64,000 nt of DNA, taken from Spinellus fusiger. Lineage: Eukaryota > Mucoromycota > Mucoromycetes > Mucorales > Phycomycetaceae. Within the stretch, counting starts at the first letter, position 1, and every line of letters starts with the position of its first letter. The stretch spans positions 19,656-83,655 of the forward strand of contig JALLLS010000118.1 in assembly GCA_025094145.1 (NCBI GenBank), written 5' to 3'. The notes under the pieces are model-generated. The model was not told where the DNA came from, made no database searches, and saw only the letters and a list, made by a program, of their open reading frames with translations. Both the position numbers and the translations under genes were made by a program. Of this stretch, positions 23,334 through 34,374 are shown one piece after another.

Positions 23334-24406
23334 AAACCCTGCTTTTTTGCATGCTCTTCCTCAAAGTGTTTAAAATCCTGGATCCTTTGTCTACAGTTGC
23401 ACTTGATGTGGCCAGGTTTTTGACACCAGAAGCAGGTTACAGGTGGGCAATTGCAGTCCTCTGGTCTTGTGGTAAGGACTTGGGGTACTTCTTTTTGTTG
23501 TAGGTATGGTCTTCTTTGTCCCTGTATAGCATCAAGGTCCATTGGGGTTAGTCCCAAGTATTCCCTTGTGGTTGTTTGTTGCATGGGCCTAGTGGTTCTT
23601 ATATCCTGGTAACCACACTGCTGTCCATTCTTGTATGTGAGTGTGGTGGATATTGCATCCTTAAGTAACACAGGTTGGAATATCAGGACATGGGCCCATA
23701 TATCATGTTGTAGGCCTCAAGTGAAACGGTCTAACACTTCATCATTGGTTATTGTAGGGATATCCAGTAGAGCATCCCTGAAGTGGTCCACATACTCTTC
23801 AACAGTTCCTGTTTGCTTAAGGTTGGCAATTTGATCCCTGGCCATCCTGAGGGCATGGGCTGGTCAGAATTCCTCTATGACCAGGTTCTTAAAGGCATTC
23901 CAAGTAGTTACCTTTGGTCCCATTTCTTTGGTATATAACCACCAGGTTCTGGCTTGTCCTTTAAGCAAGGCGCTTGCATAGAGTACTTTCTTTTCTTCTG
24001 GGTAGTCATATAGATAGAGGTGCTTCTCCACTGTCTTGATCCAGCCATCCAGCACCTGCATGTTTCTTTCACCATAGTAGCTTTCTGGGGCCATTATTTT
24101 ATTTTCCTGGGGTTTCTGGTCCTTTAATGCTTGCTTTATGGCATCAGCTATTGCCTGTGCTACCGAATTCATGGTTTTTTTGTCTGCCATGTTGTTCTGA
24201 TTTCTGTCACTTAGAGATAGCTTTGCAAAATTCTTGATTAGCACATGGGTTTTTCCTGTTTTACTGTATTCTTTCTTGGTTTCCTTAGGCAATGTGGCCT
24301 GTACTCTTTCTTCTGTTCTTGAGGATCTTTGTTTTTTAGGTTCTTTGTTTTTTCTTTGCTTTTCAGCAGGATTCATATACTTTTGAGGTTCAGAGGTAAA
24401 AAACAC
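23315..24406 (-). pseudogene. Ty3-like gag
   Basis: A basic N-terminus is followed by a capsid-like region (LDGWIKTVEKHLYLYDY, ALLKGQARTWW) and a conserved EEYVDHFRDALL segment. A CCHC knuckle (CFWCQKPGHIKCNC) then binds nucleic acid. Two in-frame TGA codons (23864-23866, 23717-23719) break it. The stop at 23315 lies just past the pol opening, so expression of pol probably used a frameshift in the overlap. Confidence 0.88.
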
Positions 24407-24421
24407 TCTTCAGCTACCAAT

Positions 24422-24672
24422 TGTTGTCTTTGATCTTAGGTATCAAAGGAAATCCAGACAGTTAAACGTATAGTAGAACTTTATTCTTTATTCATTCAAT
24501 TGTGTACTTCTTTTATACTGTTTCTATGCACCACTGCTAACTTATGATATAATAATTACATCTTCAGGGCAAGCTATCTTTTAGTCTAATTTCAACTGTT
24601 CACCTTTCTTTTTCCAGTTGGCTTCTTCACTAAAGATGTCATTATCTATAAAAGGAAAGTGACATCATGACA
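24422..24672 (-). repeat. 5' LTR of the Ty3-like element
   Basis: A 251-bp copy of the LTR, in minus orientation the upstream promoter copy. The right edge abuts the CAAT target duplication. Confidence 0.92.
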
Positions 24673-25239
24673 CAATGATATCTTTGCCTTTTAAAACTGA
24701 AAATATTTTGCCCTTTTATGGAACAGCATTTAAAACTGAAAATTTCCTGCCTTTTATGGAACAGTACTTGAAATCAAAGGTTTGCAAGTATCTGTAATAT
24801 AAGGCACTGCGGTTATCAACAGGACTACTAGAGCAATGAATAGATAGTTATTTGGTCTCTAGCAGGGACAGCAAAACAAGGTTCTGACACAAAGTCAAAC
24901 AAAAGGAAATCCAAAGGGATACAGGAGCAGGGTTACAACACATGATTTGAGCACAACTGGTAACTAGGCAACTATTCTTTAAGCAATCCTTGCTTCTCTT
25001 AACAGTTCCAACAATACTTAATGTAAACAAAAAGGTTGATCTTTTATTGATAGTTCAATTGATGAGGTTTTTATACACTGTTTCCTTGTGTTGTTAGCAA
25101 TATATATTATTCTAATTGACTTTTGAAACCATGTGTATATTGACAATTTGGTCAACTATCCATGCTATAGCCACCGCTATATCACATATCCAAAATTTTC
25201 TTACCTTTTATGGAATACTTCAATATCAAATTGTATTAT
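24673..25239 (+). repeat. Old interspersed repeat, segment 2 of a split copy
   Basis: Continues the sequence left of the Ty3-like element (19530-19568, ACACCAGGAGATTTTTCTGG...). The first part matches 48985-49140, and 24680-25030 matches 62500-62885 in reverse, including a TTTGGTCTCTAGCAGGGAC block. No gene is seen; a 60-codon open frame at 24848 is noise. Confidence 0.6.
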
Positions 25240-25495
25240 TGTTGTCAATGGCTTGTTAGTCCAAAGAAAATCCAGTCAGTTAACAGGTAGTTAAACTCTG
25301 ATGTTTATTATTTCATAACATTGTGTCTTTTATACTTTTCTACTACTAGTATTTAGCTTCAGGGGTATGTTATTGAATACTACAAACTATCATCATCCCT
25401 TAGTATTCAATGGCATCCCCTTCTCAGTTTAGTAGTAGGAGTTGGTATTTCCAAAAAGGGTTGTAGTTCCAATTATAGAAAATGTCTTTACAACA
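25240..25495 (-). repeat. Solo LTR, second LTR family
   Basis: A 256-bp TG...CA sequence with 4-bp TTAT duplications (25236-25239, 25496-25499). A near-identical copy stands at 34632-34887. It is related to the 251-bp LTR through a shared CAAAG-AAATCCAG-CAGTTAA block, which also gives its orientation. No internal element remains, so it arose by LTR-LTR recombination. Confidence 0.88.
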
Positions 25496-25552
25496 TTATT
25501 AATAAAAATATTGTTTATGAATAAAATTGTTTATTATAATAATATAGCTAAT

Positions 25553-25803
25553 TGTTGTGATGACACTTTCCTTTTATAGATAATGACATCTTTAGTAAAG
25601 AAGCCAACTGGAAAAAGAAAGGTGAACAGTTGAAATTAGACTAAAAGATAGCTTGCCCTGAAGATGTAATTATTATATCATAAGTTAGCAGTGGTGCATA
25701 GAAACAGTATAAAAGAAGTATGCAATTGAATGAATAAAGAACAGAGTTCTACTACATGTTTAACTGTCTGGATTTCTTTTGATACCTAAGATCAAAGACA
25801 ACA
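25553..25803 (+). repeat. Solo LTR of the 251-bp Ty3-like family
   Basis: Matches the LTRs at 19569 and 24422 but in the opposite orientation, with 4-bp TAAT duplications (25549-25552, 25804-25807). Confidence 0.9.
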
Positions 25804-25964
25804 TAATAATACTGTAGCTAATAATATACTATTACTATAGCTACTGCTGCTCTAGGTATATTCCTTCATAGCAATAGAATCTATACCCTAGAAGCCTTAT
25901 GCTTTAATATTGGAAGATAGATAACTATGCTCAGGAGTATACCCTAGACAGCCTAGACCATATA
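25804..25964 (+). repeat. Old interspersed repeat, segment 4 of a split copy
   Basis: Matches 49190-49330 and 55310-55440 (shared GGGAGATAGATAACTATGC-like core). It ends in the LINE target duplication CCTAGACCATATA (25952-25964). The same repeat resumes at 32395. Confidence 0.7.
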
Positions 25965-26365
25965 CAGTTCAAAGTATTTTTATTTATGGGTGTTGATTGC
26001 TATTTGCGCATTGGGCATTTTAGCCACCCTATGAGATTGTTTGAAAAAAAAAGAATAAACATTGAAACACTTCAAATACATAAGTGAAAAAAATAATGCA
26101 AAGAGAGAAGAGACAGAAAGAAAAGAGAATATAAAACCTCAATGAGGGAAAAATGATGGAAAATGAGTGGAAATAATAGTAAAATGAGAATTATGAATAG
26201 ACATCCAAAAGGCCATAAAGTCAGCAAGGAAACCAGGATACCAAAAAGATAACCATCATCCTGTGGTGATTTGAAATCCAACAAGGGATACTTAGAGCAA
26301 CTCGGACAATCCTGAGAACACAAATACAGCAACTACACTAGCAGCTTCTGGCTTTGCTAAATGGG

Positions 26366-29300
26366 TTAAGAATGGGTGGTAGAGGAGAGATCAGAGGAGA
26401 AGTGAAGATACAGCATTTGTTGCTGCAGGAGTCTTTGCACTCTATGGCGGCATTGGCGTTCCCGCTCAACACACCCATCAGCAGCCTCAATGAGCAAGCT
26501 ACCAGCTGATGGCTCTACCTTAAAGTCTCAAGTAGACGTGGCTTGATCAATGGCTTATAGCAGTATTAACAAACTGGGCCAAAGATCTTGCCATTTAACA
26601 AAAGACTTAACCATGCATGGCAGAAGATTTAGACAATAGTCAATTAGATAAATGTCTTGTGGTGGTGCAGGAACTAAGAAGAACAAGAATGTGGAGTGTT
26701 TATGGTCAATAAATATACAAGTGAGAAAGTGGTCCCAATTGGCAGATGGGTGGCCATATTGGCAAGGAACTGAAGGTGTTGGTGGTAACCAAGCAATCCT
26801 CCATTTTAGTAGACAATGTCTTTCTTTGCGTGTGCATGGTAGTAGAAGAATTGGATCCCAAACAGGTCTACATAGTCCACAGGCTACCGTCACCAGCAGA
26901 TTCTTGCCATGTACTAGACTAGTAATTTCACTTTGAAGACGTTCAAGATAAGCTACTTTTAATGGATATTTAGGAGGATTGTGAGCCCATCCTATTCTTT
27001 GAGCATTTTGCCAGAGTACATTGCCACATAGCTTAATCCATCTGGCTTTACTCTGGGGTGCTTCAAGCTGCGGGACAAGGCACCAGAGGAGGGTGTCTTC
27101 AGGAAGGGTAGCTGCATGCTCAACAAATTTGGCTTGCAGATAAAGAAAACAAGAGTATATGTTAGGGAGGGCAGCTAATTGGGCAACCTGGATTGTTCCA
27201 AACCTAGCAGTAGCAGATCTAGCAAGACAAAGTCTCAGATAAGCAGACTGATAGATTTGTAGTGGGCAGATGCCTAGTCTATTGACATTACAAATAGCCA
27301 ACCCATACTCAAGAATAGGCCAAACAAAAACAGTATATGCTCTTAGGGCTGCTGTAATCCCAAAGCCATACATGTTTACACCTGTTCCTCTCAGCTTTTG
27401 CATTACTGCAATTGCCTTGACTTGTAAGTGTGAGAAAAGTGCATCTTGGTTAATACCTTGACGTGAAAAGGGGATACCAAGGTACTTGAAAGTATTACAG
27501 GTTGGAAGCTCATTGCCATAGAGGTAAAATGGCACATTGGCCAGGGCATTGAGTACTTCACATTTGGAGGGACTCCATTTGTAACCAAGGAGGGTTGAGT
27601 GAATTTTGGCAAGTGCCAGCATTCAATGTATATCTTCTGGGCAGCCCATAAGAGCCACATCATCAGCATACAACAAACAATTCACAGGAGCCCAAGTAAC
27701 AGTGACATGAGATGGACTGTAAGAGGAATCTGACAACTCAGAAGAGTCATCCAAAACTGTAGAAGTAGGAAAAGGATTGTGAAGGGAATTCTGTAACTTG
27801 TCAAGCAATGCATGAACAGTTGCCTGTGGGGAAGCAAAAGAGAAAGGATTTTGAGCACAGAGATTAATGGACTGTCCCATGGTAGGTGGGTGCATACCAA
27901 CCAGTATTGGGGATACCAAAGCAAACCTCAAGAAACGTGGAAGAGTATCAATGAAAATAGAATAAAGGAATGGAGAAAGAATACTACCCTGTAAGACTCC
28001 TTGTTTAGGTGCAATGTCCTGGGATGCTACATTTTTCAGAATCACATTCACCACAATGTCATCAAACAAATTCTGTAGTAGCAAGAGCAACAGCTGAAAC
28101 ACAAAGGGCATTGGCAACTCCCATATGACAGAGCATTCCACACTATCATATGCAGCTTTAATATCTAGGAAGACAATGACTGGAGGTTTTGGATCTTGCT
28201 CTCCTGATCCTTAGGCAGCATACAACTCCATAAGTTTGTGGAGACAGAGGGCCTGGTCTAGAGTTCCATGACAAGTGCAAAATCCACCTTGAGCCATGTC
28301 CAATGCAGGCATGGTTGAAAGGAGCTCCCCAGCTATACATCTTTCTAAGAGCTTACAAAACACCAATGTCAAGCTAATAGGCCAATAGTTACTAGGGTCA
28401 TCCTGCTCTTCTTTGTTTTTGTAAATAGGTACCACCTGTGCTGCTCTCCAGGTCACAGGCGTCCACAACCATCTCCAACACAATGTGAAGATCTGATGTA
28501 ACAGAGGCACTAGCACTCAAACTAGGGGTTTGAGCATTTCTGCTCTAATATGATCAATGCCTAGTGCTTTTCGATTTGGCATCTTTTGAATAGCAGAGTG
28601 AATAAAGTCTACCTCCCATGGGACTGGATTGTCTTGGAGAATAAACTCCTGATGCTCCTGTCTTTCCATAGATCCACCAAACACACTCTCTAGGTGGTCA
28701 ATCATGTGATTGGCAGCATGCCAAGGGCCCTCTGGAGATGACAGGGAAATTGGCAAACGTCTCCACAGCCTCATTCCTTTCACAGCACTTGTCATCTCTG
28801 TTAAGCCCTTATGGACTTTATCACAAAACACATGCCAGGTTTGTTGTTGTGCTTGCCTTATAGCCTTTTTCAAAGCTAAACACGCTTCCTCATACAAGCA
28901 GTGGGCTTCAATGCATTCAATATCATTGCCTACCCATTGTCTAAAACAATAAAGTTCTTGACAATGGTCAGCTAACTGTTGTAGATCAGCATTCCAGTAG
29001 CTTTTCCAAGCTTTTGGATGGGATTGTGCACTCCCTACACTATTATCCAGGGCCTTGTAGATTGACTCATTGAGTCTCTCAGCAAAGTCCTCCATCTTAA
29101 CAGAGCACAACAGGGTTTTGTCTTCTAATATTTTTTGGATCTCTCTTTGCAGTTCACCTGTGTTCTCTGCAAAACATTGCTTGTACTGGTCACAGACTGT
29201 TTGTTTGTTTAAATGTTGCAGTCTCCAGAGGCAATGGACAGCTGTTTCTGTCATGAGTGGTGGCATGAGCACTGGCTGAAAGGACAGCTCACACAAGTGG

Positions 29301-29959
29301 TGGTCTGAACCTAACATCAGATCGTCCCTAATGTGCAAGCACACTTTGGAGAAGTTGTAGCTTCTTGACAGGAACAGGTCAATAATGCTAGCAAACCAAC
29401 AACCATCTGCTAGAATTTGCTCATATGTAGGCAAGCCAAATGCCAACTCTGAGTTCCACAAGGTTAGATCCTGACAGCAGATCCAGTCTTCAAATCCCAC
29501 ATGTCTGTTGTTTATGCCATGATCTCCAGTCAGGCAGCCTAAACGTGTATTCAGGTCACCAAGGATAAGTGTGAAGTTGTCTATGGGTAGTGAATTCAAC
29601 CTTTCTGCAGCCTCACTAGACAACAGCCTTGGAGGTAGGTATAGACCATGGAGTGTATATGGGCCAATCCTACAGGAGACCACAAAAGGATTAGTAATTG
29701 GTAAGGAATGTACATGGTAAGGAAAGTCAGGACAAATGAAGAACAAAACTCTATCAAAACCTTGTCCGGCATCACCATGGGCTGTAGCATAGTTGTGTAT
29801 TTGTATCCAGGGGCACCTCAACATTTGCATGTCTTTGGTCAGGAAAGTCTCTGTCACTAAAAGTATATCAATATCATTCTGCACACACACATTCAGAACG
29901 TTCACCAGTTTGGGCCTGATTCCACAAGCATTCAATAGACCAATCTTCAGTCTATTCAT
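26366..29959 (-). pseudogene. LINE ORF2: AP endonuclease and reverse transcriptase
   Basis: One frame from 29959. The endonuclease has LLNACGIR, the TET motif (LLVTETFL), ILGDLNTRLG and the GSDHH motif. RT has FLDIKAAYDSV (motif A), PKQGVLQGSILSP and YADD (LLYADDVAL). A C-terminal Cys/His segment (CQYGHPSANWDHFLTC) follows. Nonsense codons lie at 28517 (TGA), 28211 (TAA), 27623 (TGA), 26555 (TAA) and near 26534 (TGA). The truncated copy at 54235 has CAA where 26555 has TAA. The ATG overlaps the ORF1 stop as ATGA. Confidence 0.9.
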
Positions 29960-31018
29960 AATTCTTCTTGGTGGGTGTTTTGGGCATCTCCCTCATCTTC
30001 TTCCATGGCTGAGCCTGATCCAAATGCCTGGATGGCCTCTTCTTCAAGGGTGGTGGGGCGGCTGGCAACTGGGGTCTTGGCCTTGAGATCTGCCAAGAGC
30101 TTCTCAAAAGCAGTGGCAGAGAGGCAGGGAGTGGCATTACCAGAGCCAAAGTGGCAAGCAATGCTGTACCCTAAGTGGGTGGGCAAACAAAGACAGGTGT
30201 TGGATACTCTCTGATCATAGAGTTCTTAGGCCTTTGCAGCCTTGGTACTGTCTGTTTCCCCTTGCAGCTTTGGGTCTGCAATGACTGCAGCAAACACAGG
30301 GTTGAAGTCCTTCACTGGACTGATCTTAAGCTTCTTGAGGTGCTCCTTGAGTTCCTTCTTGTAGCTGCTGTGGACCAGCAGCACAACTGTTCCCCTTGCT
30401 GGGAAGTGGATGTCAATGATCTGTGACTGTTGGATCTTTAATGATCCCAACATCTTGCAGACCTGGCCATACTTAAGGTAGCAGCAGCAAGGGACATATA
30501 CAAATTTGTACACTGAGGGTCCAGTGGGCTCCTGCAAGGCACGTACTGCTTGTGCCTTAAGCACTGCTTTGGCCTTTGTAGGCTTCTTGGCCTGGGGGTT
30601 CTTCTTTGCCATGCTGGCATAGGTGGTGGGTGTGGGTGTGGGTGTAGGTTGGGGCATGCTTTGAAGCAGCAGTCAAGTTGTCCTGCTTGGTAGGGGTGGC
30701 AGGGGTGGCAGTGGTGGTGGTGTTGGTGGTGTTGGTAGTGGCCTGAGCCTGGAGGGATGCAATCATTGCATCCTTGGCCTTCAATTGGGCCTCCAATTCC
30801 TGGATACAGAGTCCAAAGATCTCCATCTGTTTTTGGATTGCCACCATCATCTGCAGCATTTGTTGGGCATGGGTGTCAGCCTTTTCCACCTTGGACATTT
30901 TGTTCTCCTTGTTGGTTCTTGCTTGGGTGCATTTGGCAAGCAGTTTTTCTTTTCTGCTTTTAGGGACGTCATAGGTGGTGGGGACGTTGGTAAGGCCAAA
31001 CTTAAAGGGTTTGGTGGG
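29956..31018 (-). pseudogene. LINE ORF1: coiled-coil, RNA-binding-like protein
   Basis: The N-terminal part (from near 31018) has a Met/Gln/Leu-rich coiled coil (MLQMMVAIQKQMEIFG) and a Thr-rich linker. The C-terminal part has an RRM-like stretch (KFVYVPCCCYLKYGQV ... IIDIHFPARGTVVLLV). The two lie in different frames that meet in a CACACC microsatellite at about 30625-30655, a slippage site. A TAA at 30226-30228 interrupts the second part, which otherwise runs to the TGA at 29956-29958. It would coat LINE RNA in the ribonucleoprotein. Confidence 0.78.
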
Positions 31019-31032
31019 TCCTAGACTATATA

Positions 31033-32394
31033 CAGTGGCTTTCAATAAAACAATGGCTATTTCAAATTCAGACCCTAATTCTACCCTTGAAAATTCTTTT
31101 TTAATTAAACATTCTTCATTTATTGCTTTTTCACTCTAATGTCTACCTTATCTAACACCACTGAACAACCCATGAGACCTCTTGGGAACAGAAAGAAGAA
31201 TATCAATGACTTCACTTGATGCCTCATTGCTCACAAGGCCACCATCAATGGGACCAGCTTGGTTGCCATCTCTGCTAGGTTTGGAGTTAGTAGGCAGTCT
31301 GTTTCCCTTATTGTAAAGAGATATAAGGAAACTGGCTGTTTCAAGGCCAAGAAGAGCACTGGGCGCAAGCCCATTCTGAATAAGAGAGACAAAAGAGAAG
31401 TTGCTTGCAAAGTGGCAAGAGATTCATTCCAGACAATGGATCAGCTTTGCAAGCAGATGACCACCCAAGTGTCCATGAACACTTTTAGAAAATTAATGAA
31501 GAAGCTTGGCCTGTTTTCTTGCAGGGTGGTCAAGAAACCTTCTCTCACTACTAAGCACAAGAAGTTGAGACTTGCTTGGGCCAAGGCCCACCTCCACTGG
31601 ACTGAGGAAGACTGGAAGACAGTCATCTGGTCCAATGAGTCAAAGTACCAACTCATGAGAACCAACAACTGCAACAGAGTGGTGCACAAGAACAAGGAGG
31701 GGCTGCTCCCAAAGAATGTCAAGCCCACTGTGAAGTTTGGAGGTGGCAGTGTGATGGTGTGGGGATCTTTCTCTGGTGAAGGTGTTGGAAGGTTGGTGCC
31801 TGTAAAGGGCAGTATAGACAGTAGAAGATACATTGATATCTTGAAGAAGAATTACTGCCCTGAGCTGGCTCAACTCAAGGCACTGAATCCAGAGGTGGAT
31901 TATGTTTTTCAAGAGGACAATGCCAGCTGCCATAAGAGTAAAGAGTCCAGGTTGTGGAAGGCAAATGAGAGCATTGCCACTATGGAGGGGTGGCCCTCAC
32001 AAAGCCCTAACCTCAACCTAATAGAGCATTTGTGGGAGGTGCTTGACAGAGCTATCAGAAAGAGGATGACCCCAAGAAGTACTTTTCAAGATTTGGAGGT
32101 GCTTCTGTTGGAAAAATGGGAGAATATTCCCAAGGACACTACAGACACCCTCATTGCCAGCATGGGGCGGAGATGCAAGGCTGTCATTGAGACCAAGGGT
32201 GGAAACACCAAATATTGAGGTTTTCTACCCAATAAACTTGTAATATTATCTTGATGACCTTCTTTATACTTCATCCAATTTTCAAGTCTCTACTGTGTGT
32301 TTAATGTATGTTTTTATTACAAAGAATAATTATTTCCTATTGCAGAATCATAACGGGGTATGAAAAAAAGCCATTATTATTTTGAAAGCCACTG
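31033..32394 (+). mobile_element. Tc1-like DNA transposon with intact ends
   Basis: Inverted ends CAGTGGCTTTCAA...ATGGCT at 31033 and 32394, with TA on both sides (31031-31032, 32395-32396). It is inserted exactly at the TA inside the LINE's right target duplication, so it is younger than the LINE. Confidence 0.93.
31139..32218 (+). pseudogene. Tc1-family transposase, nearly intact but inactive
   Basis: From the ATG at 31139 one frame of 360 codons runs to the stop at 32216-32218, broken only by a TGA at 31217-31219. Two HTH regions (AISARFGVSRQSVSLIVKRY; TLITK-type linker) precede the catalytic domain. The position of the first catalytic Asp reads Asn (AAT, 31634-31636, in IWSNESKY), while the second Asp (VFQEDNASCH) and Glu (NLIEHLWE) remain. 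The sibling copy at 53500 keeps WSDES. The stop and the Asp-to-Asn change both fit C-to-T or G-to-A decay. Confidence 0.88.
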
Positions 32395-32765
32395 TAGAAG
32401 GAAGAAGACCACCTAAGACTGACTTGAGAAGAGACTTGACCTATCTAATAACAAAAGAGTATATTAGTGATAGTTCAATCAAGAGAGATAGTATGCTTAA
32501 CTTTTAGTTAATACTTGTCTTAAGAATAATAAGCCATATGCTATTTATTAAAAGAAGAGTCAGTACTATATCTTGTACATTGCAATGAGCTCAAGCCCAG
32601 ATGATGACACTGCTTACCTTTTTATCTCAAAAATAGCCTTTGGTAGTGTCTATCACCTCCTTTTATTGTTTTTCTTTGTTAATAACCACACATTGCTTAT
32701 TTATGCTCATTTTGATGAGTAATCAAGTATCAAATATTATGGGCAGTGTGAAAAACAACAAAAAT
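32395..32765 (+). repeat. Old interspersed repeat, final segment of a split copy
   Basis: Aligns with 49335-49600 and 55443-55705 (GAAGACCACC-AAGACTGACTTG; CACTGCTTACCTTTTTATC; TAGTGTCTATCACCTCCTT). It ends with GGCAGTGTGAAAAACAACA. No gene. Confidence 0.7.
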
Positions 32766-33590
32766 TTTTTTTTTGTATTCTTTATTGACTAGGCCAACAT
32801 GTTATGACATGTGGCACTTAAATAATAATAAAGGTCATGTGGACCAAGCAAAAGGAAAGGAAGAAAGAAACTAGTTAAAATGGATAATACATGAGAGAAG
32901 AAAGAAAGAAAAAGGAAGGAAGGAAGAAAAAGCACACTTCAAGACACCATGGACTGCAGAGCCACCACTAAAAAAGAAGCCTTACTTGCCACAACACCAG
33001 TGTCATGTTCTGACTTCAATCTAAATATTCTTCATGAATTGGTTAACATGAGTAGTATTCTGTGATATTCAGAATACTCTATGAAAGCTTGAGTGCACAC
33101 AAGTACCATAGTACATCTCTGTATCATCTTACTGATTGGTTGTAACTACAAATCAACCTTCTAAGCTCAAATTATTATTGGACACTTAATGAGCTGCCTT
33201 CATCTATAAATCCTTAGTGGATTAAATAAGACCTATCAAAGGCAATTAAAAGTGAAGACATAATAGATGGCTCTATAATGGTGTGCTTATTCAATGAACC
33301 AACCATAAGGCTCCAACATGTAGTCTACCATTAGGTAGAACAGCTACACCAACCATAAAGCTATACCTATGTAAATTACCATAGGATAAATTATCTATAC
33401 CAACCATATGGTTGCATCTATCAATAAGCTATGCCATGGACTAATCACTAACTACCAAAAGGTAGAATGCCACTGAAGGATAAGCACCCACAAAAAGTAT
33501 AAATAATGAACCACTCTCCACTTAATAAAAATTATCTTTGTTCAGTCTTGTTATTTTCTATTTGTCTGAATAATTACAAGGGACAAACAC
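32766..33590. other. No gene seen; possible LTR-like sequence
   Basis: A poly-T plus GTATTCTTTATTGACT block (also at 35945-35969) is followed by TGTTATGACATGTGGC. The stretch later shows purine microsatellites (32890-32930), an imperfect CAACCATA repeat (33300-33420), a TATAAATA box near 33500 and an ACACA end near 33592. The start and end would suit a solo LTR, but no target duplication is visible. Confidence 0.35.
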
Positions 33591-33597
33591 AGTATAC

Positions 33598-34062
33598 AGA
33601 ATATATAAGAGGGATTATCTTATTTAGAAAGTTTATCAGTCAATCTTATAATTGAGTTGAATATTAACAAATTCAAAAATATATAAAACTTGTCATTTAT
33701 TGACAGTCTTATTATATAGTTTGATTTAAAGATAACTACTCAAGATTCTATTAATTAATTGGGTTATTATTACTGTTGATTTATCAATATAACTAATAAA
33801 CGTTATGGGTTAATGATTGGAATTAAGTGCTATCAATTGGTATGGCTATCTTATGATAGGTAAATATATTTCATAATTAAAAATAAATTTATTAAAGATT
33901 TTATTGTTATAAAATCTTGATCTATATAATATAAAATTAAAAATTGTTAGAAATTAGAAGAATAATTTTAAGTAAAATATTTTCTGTTATAGTATGTTTA
34001 ATTTACTAATAATTGATTTATATGGTAGCAATGACAATAATCCCTCTAATATATACTAAAAA
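33598..34062. repeat. AT-rich MITE candidate
   Basis: Near-terminal inverted repeats ATATAAGAGGGATTAT and AATAATCCCTCTAATATAT bracket about 460 bp of extremely AT-rich DNA without coding potential. The flanks are too AT-rich to define a target duplication. Confidence 0.4.
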
Positions 34063-34374
34063 TACTTGTGTTTTTAAAAGGATATTTTATCTACCTAACT
34101 ATAAATATATATAACATTATACATTTATATATTATAATATTGATAAGGTTATATAAATATTTTTAATTATGAGAAAGATCATATCCACAAGAAATACTGT
34201 TTATAAATATAAGTTTGTTAATATAATTTAATTTTGTTTACAATAAATATATAAATATATTATAAACTAAGGTATCTATATAATTTTATATAAACATTAA
34301 AAATTGTATTATGTATATTAATATATTTAATTTATATATTTAATTTTATTTTATAGGCTTGTAGATGTTCTAAG

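Larger units (their letters stand above)
19569..24672 (-). mobile_element. Ty3-like LTR retrotransposon, complete but inactivated
   Basis: Two 251-bp LTRs (19569-19819 and 24422-24672) start TG and end CA. Both outer sides carry the 4-bp direct repeat CAAT (19565-19568, 24673-24676). On the minus strand the 5' LTR is followed by a primer-binding site starting TTGGTAGC, compatible with an initiator-Met tRNA 3' end. A G-rich polypurine tract precedes the 3' LTR (near 19820-19827). Domain order is gag, protease, RT, RNase H, integrase, which is the Ty3 order. Five in-frame TGA codons (23864, 23717, 22473, 20184, 20151) interrupt it. Confidence 0.93.
25965..31019 (-). mobile_element. APE-type LINE (non-LTR retrotransposon), near full length, inactivated
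   Basis: Flanked by 13-bp direct repeats CCTAGAC(C/T)ATATA at 25952-25964 and 31020-31032. Minus-strand order is ORF1 (coiled coil plus RNA-binding-like domain), ORF2 (AP endonuclease, reverse transcriptase, Cys/His segment), 3' UTR, and a 3' end reading ...AAAATACTTTGAACTG. The 3' terminal 60 bp recur in all other LINE copies of the window. ORF2 carries at least five nonsense codons. Confidence 0.9.
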
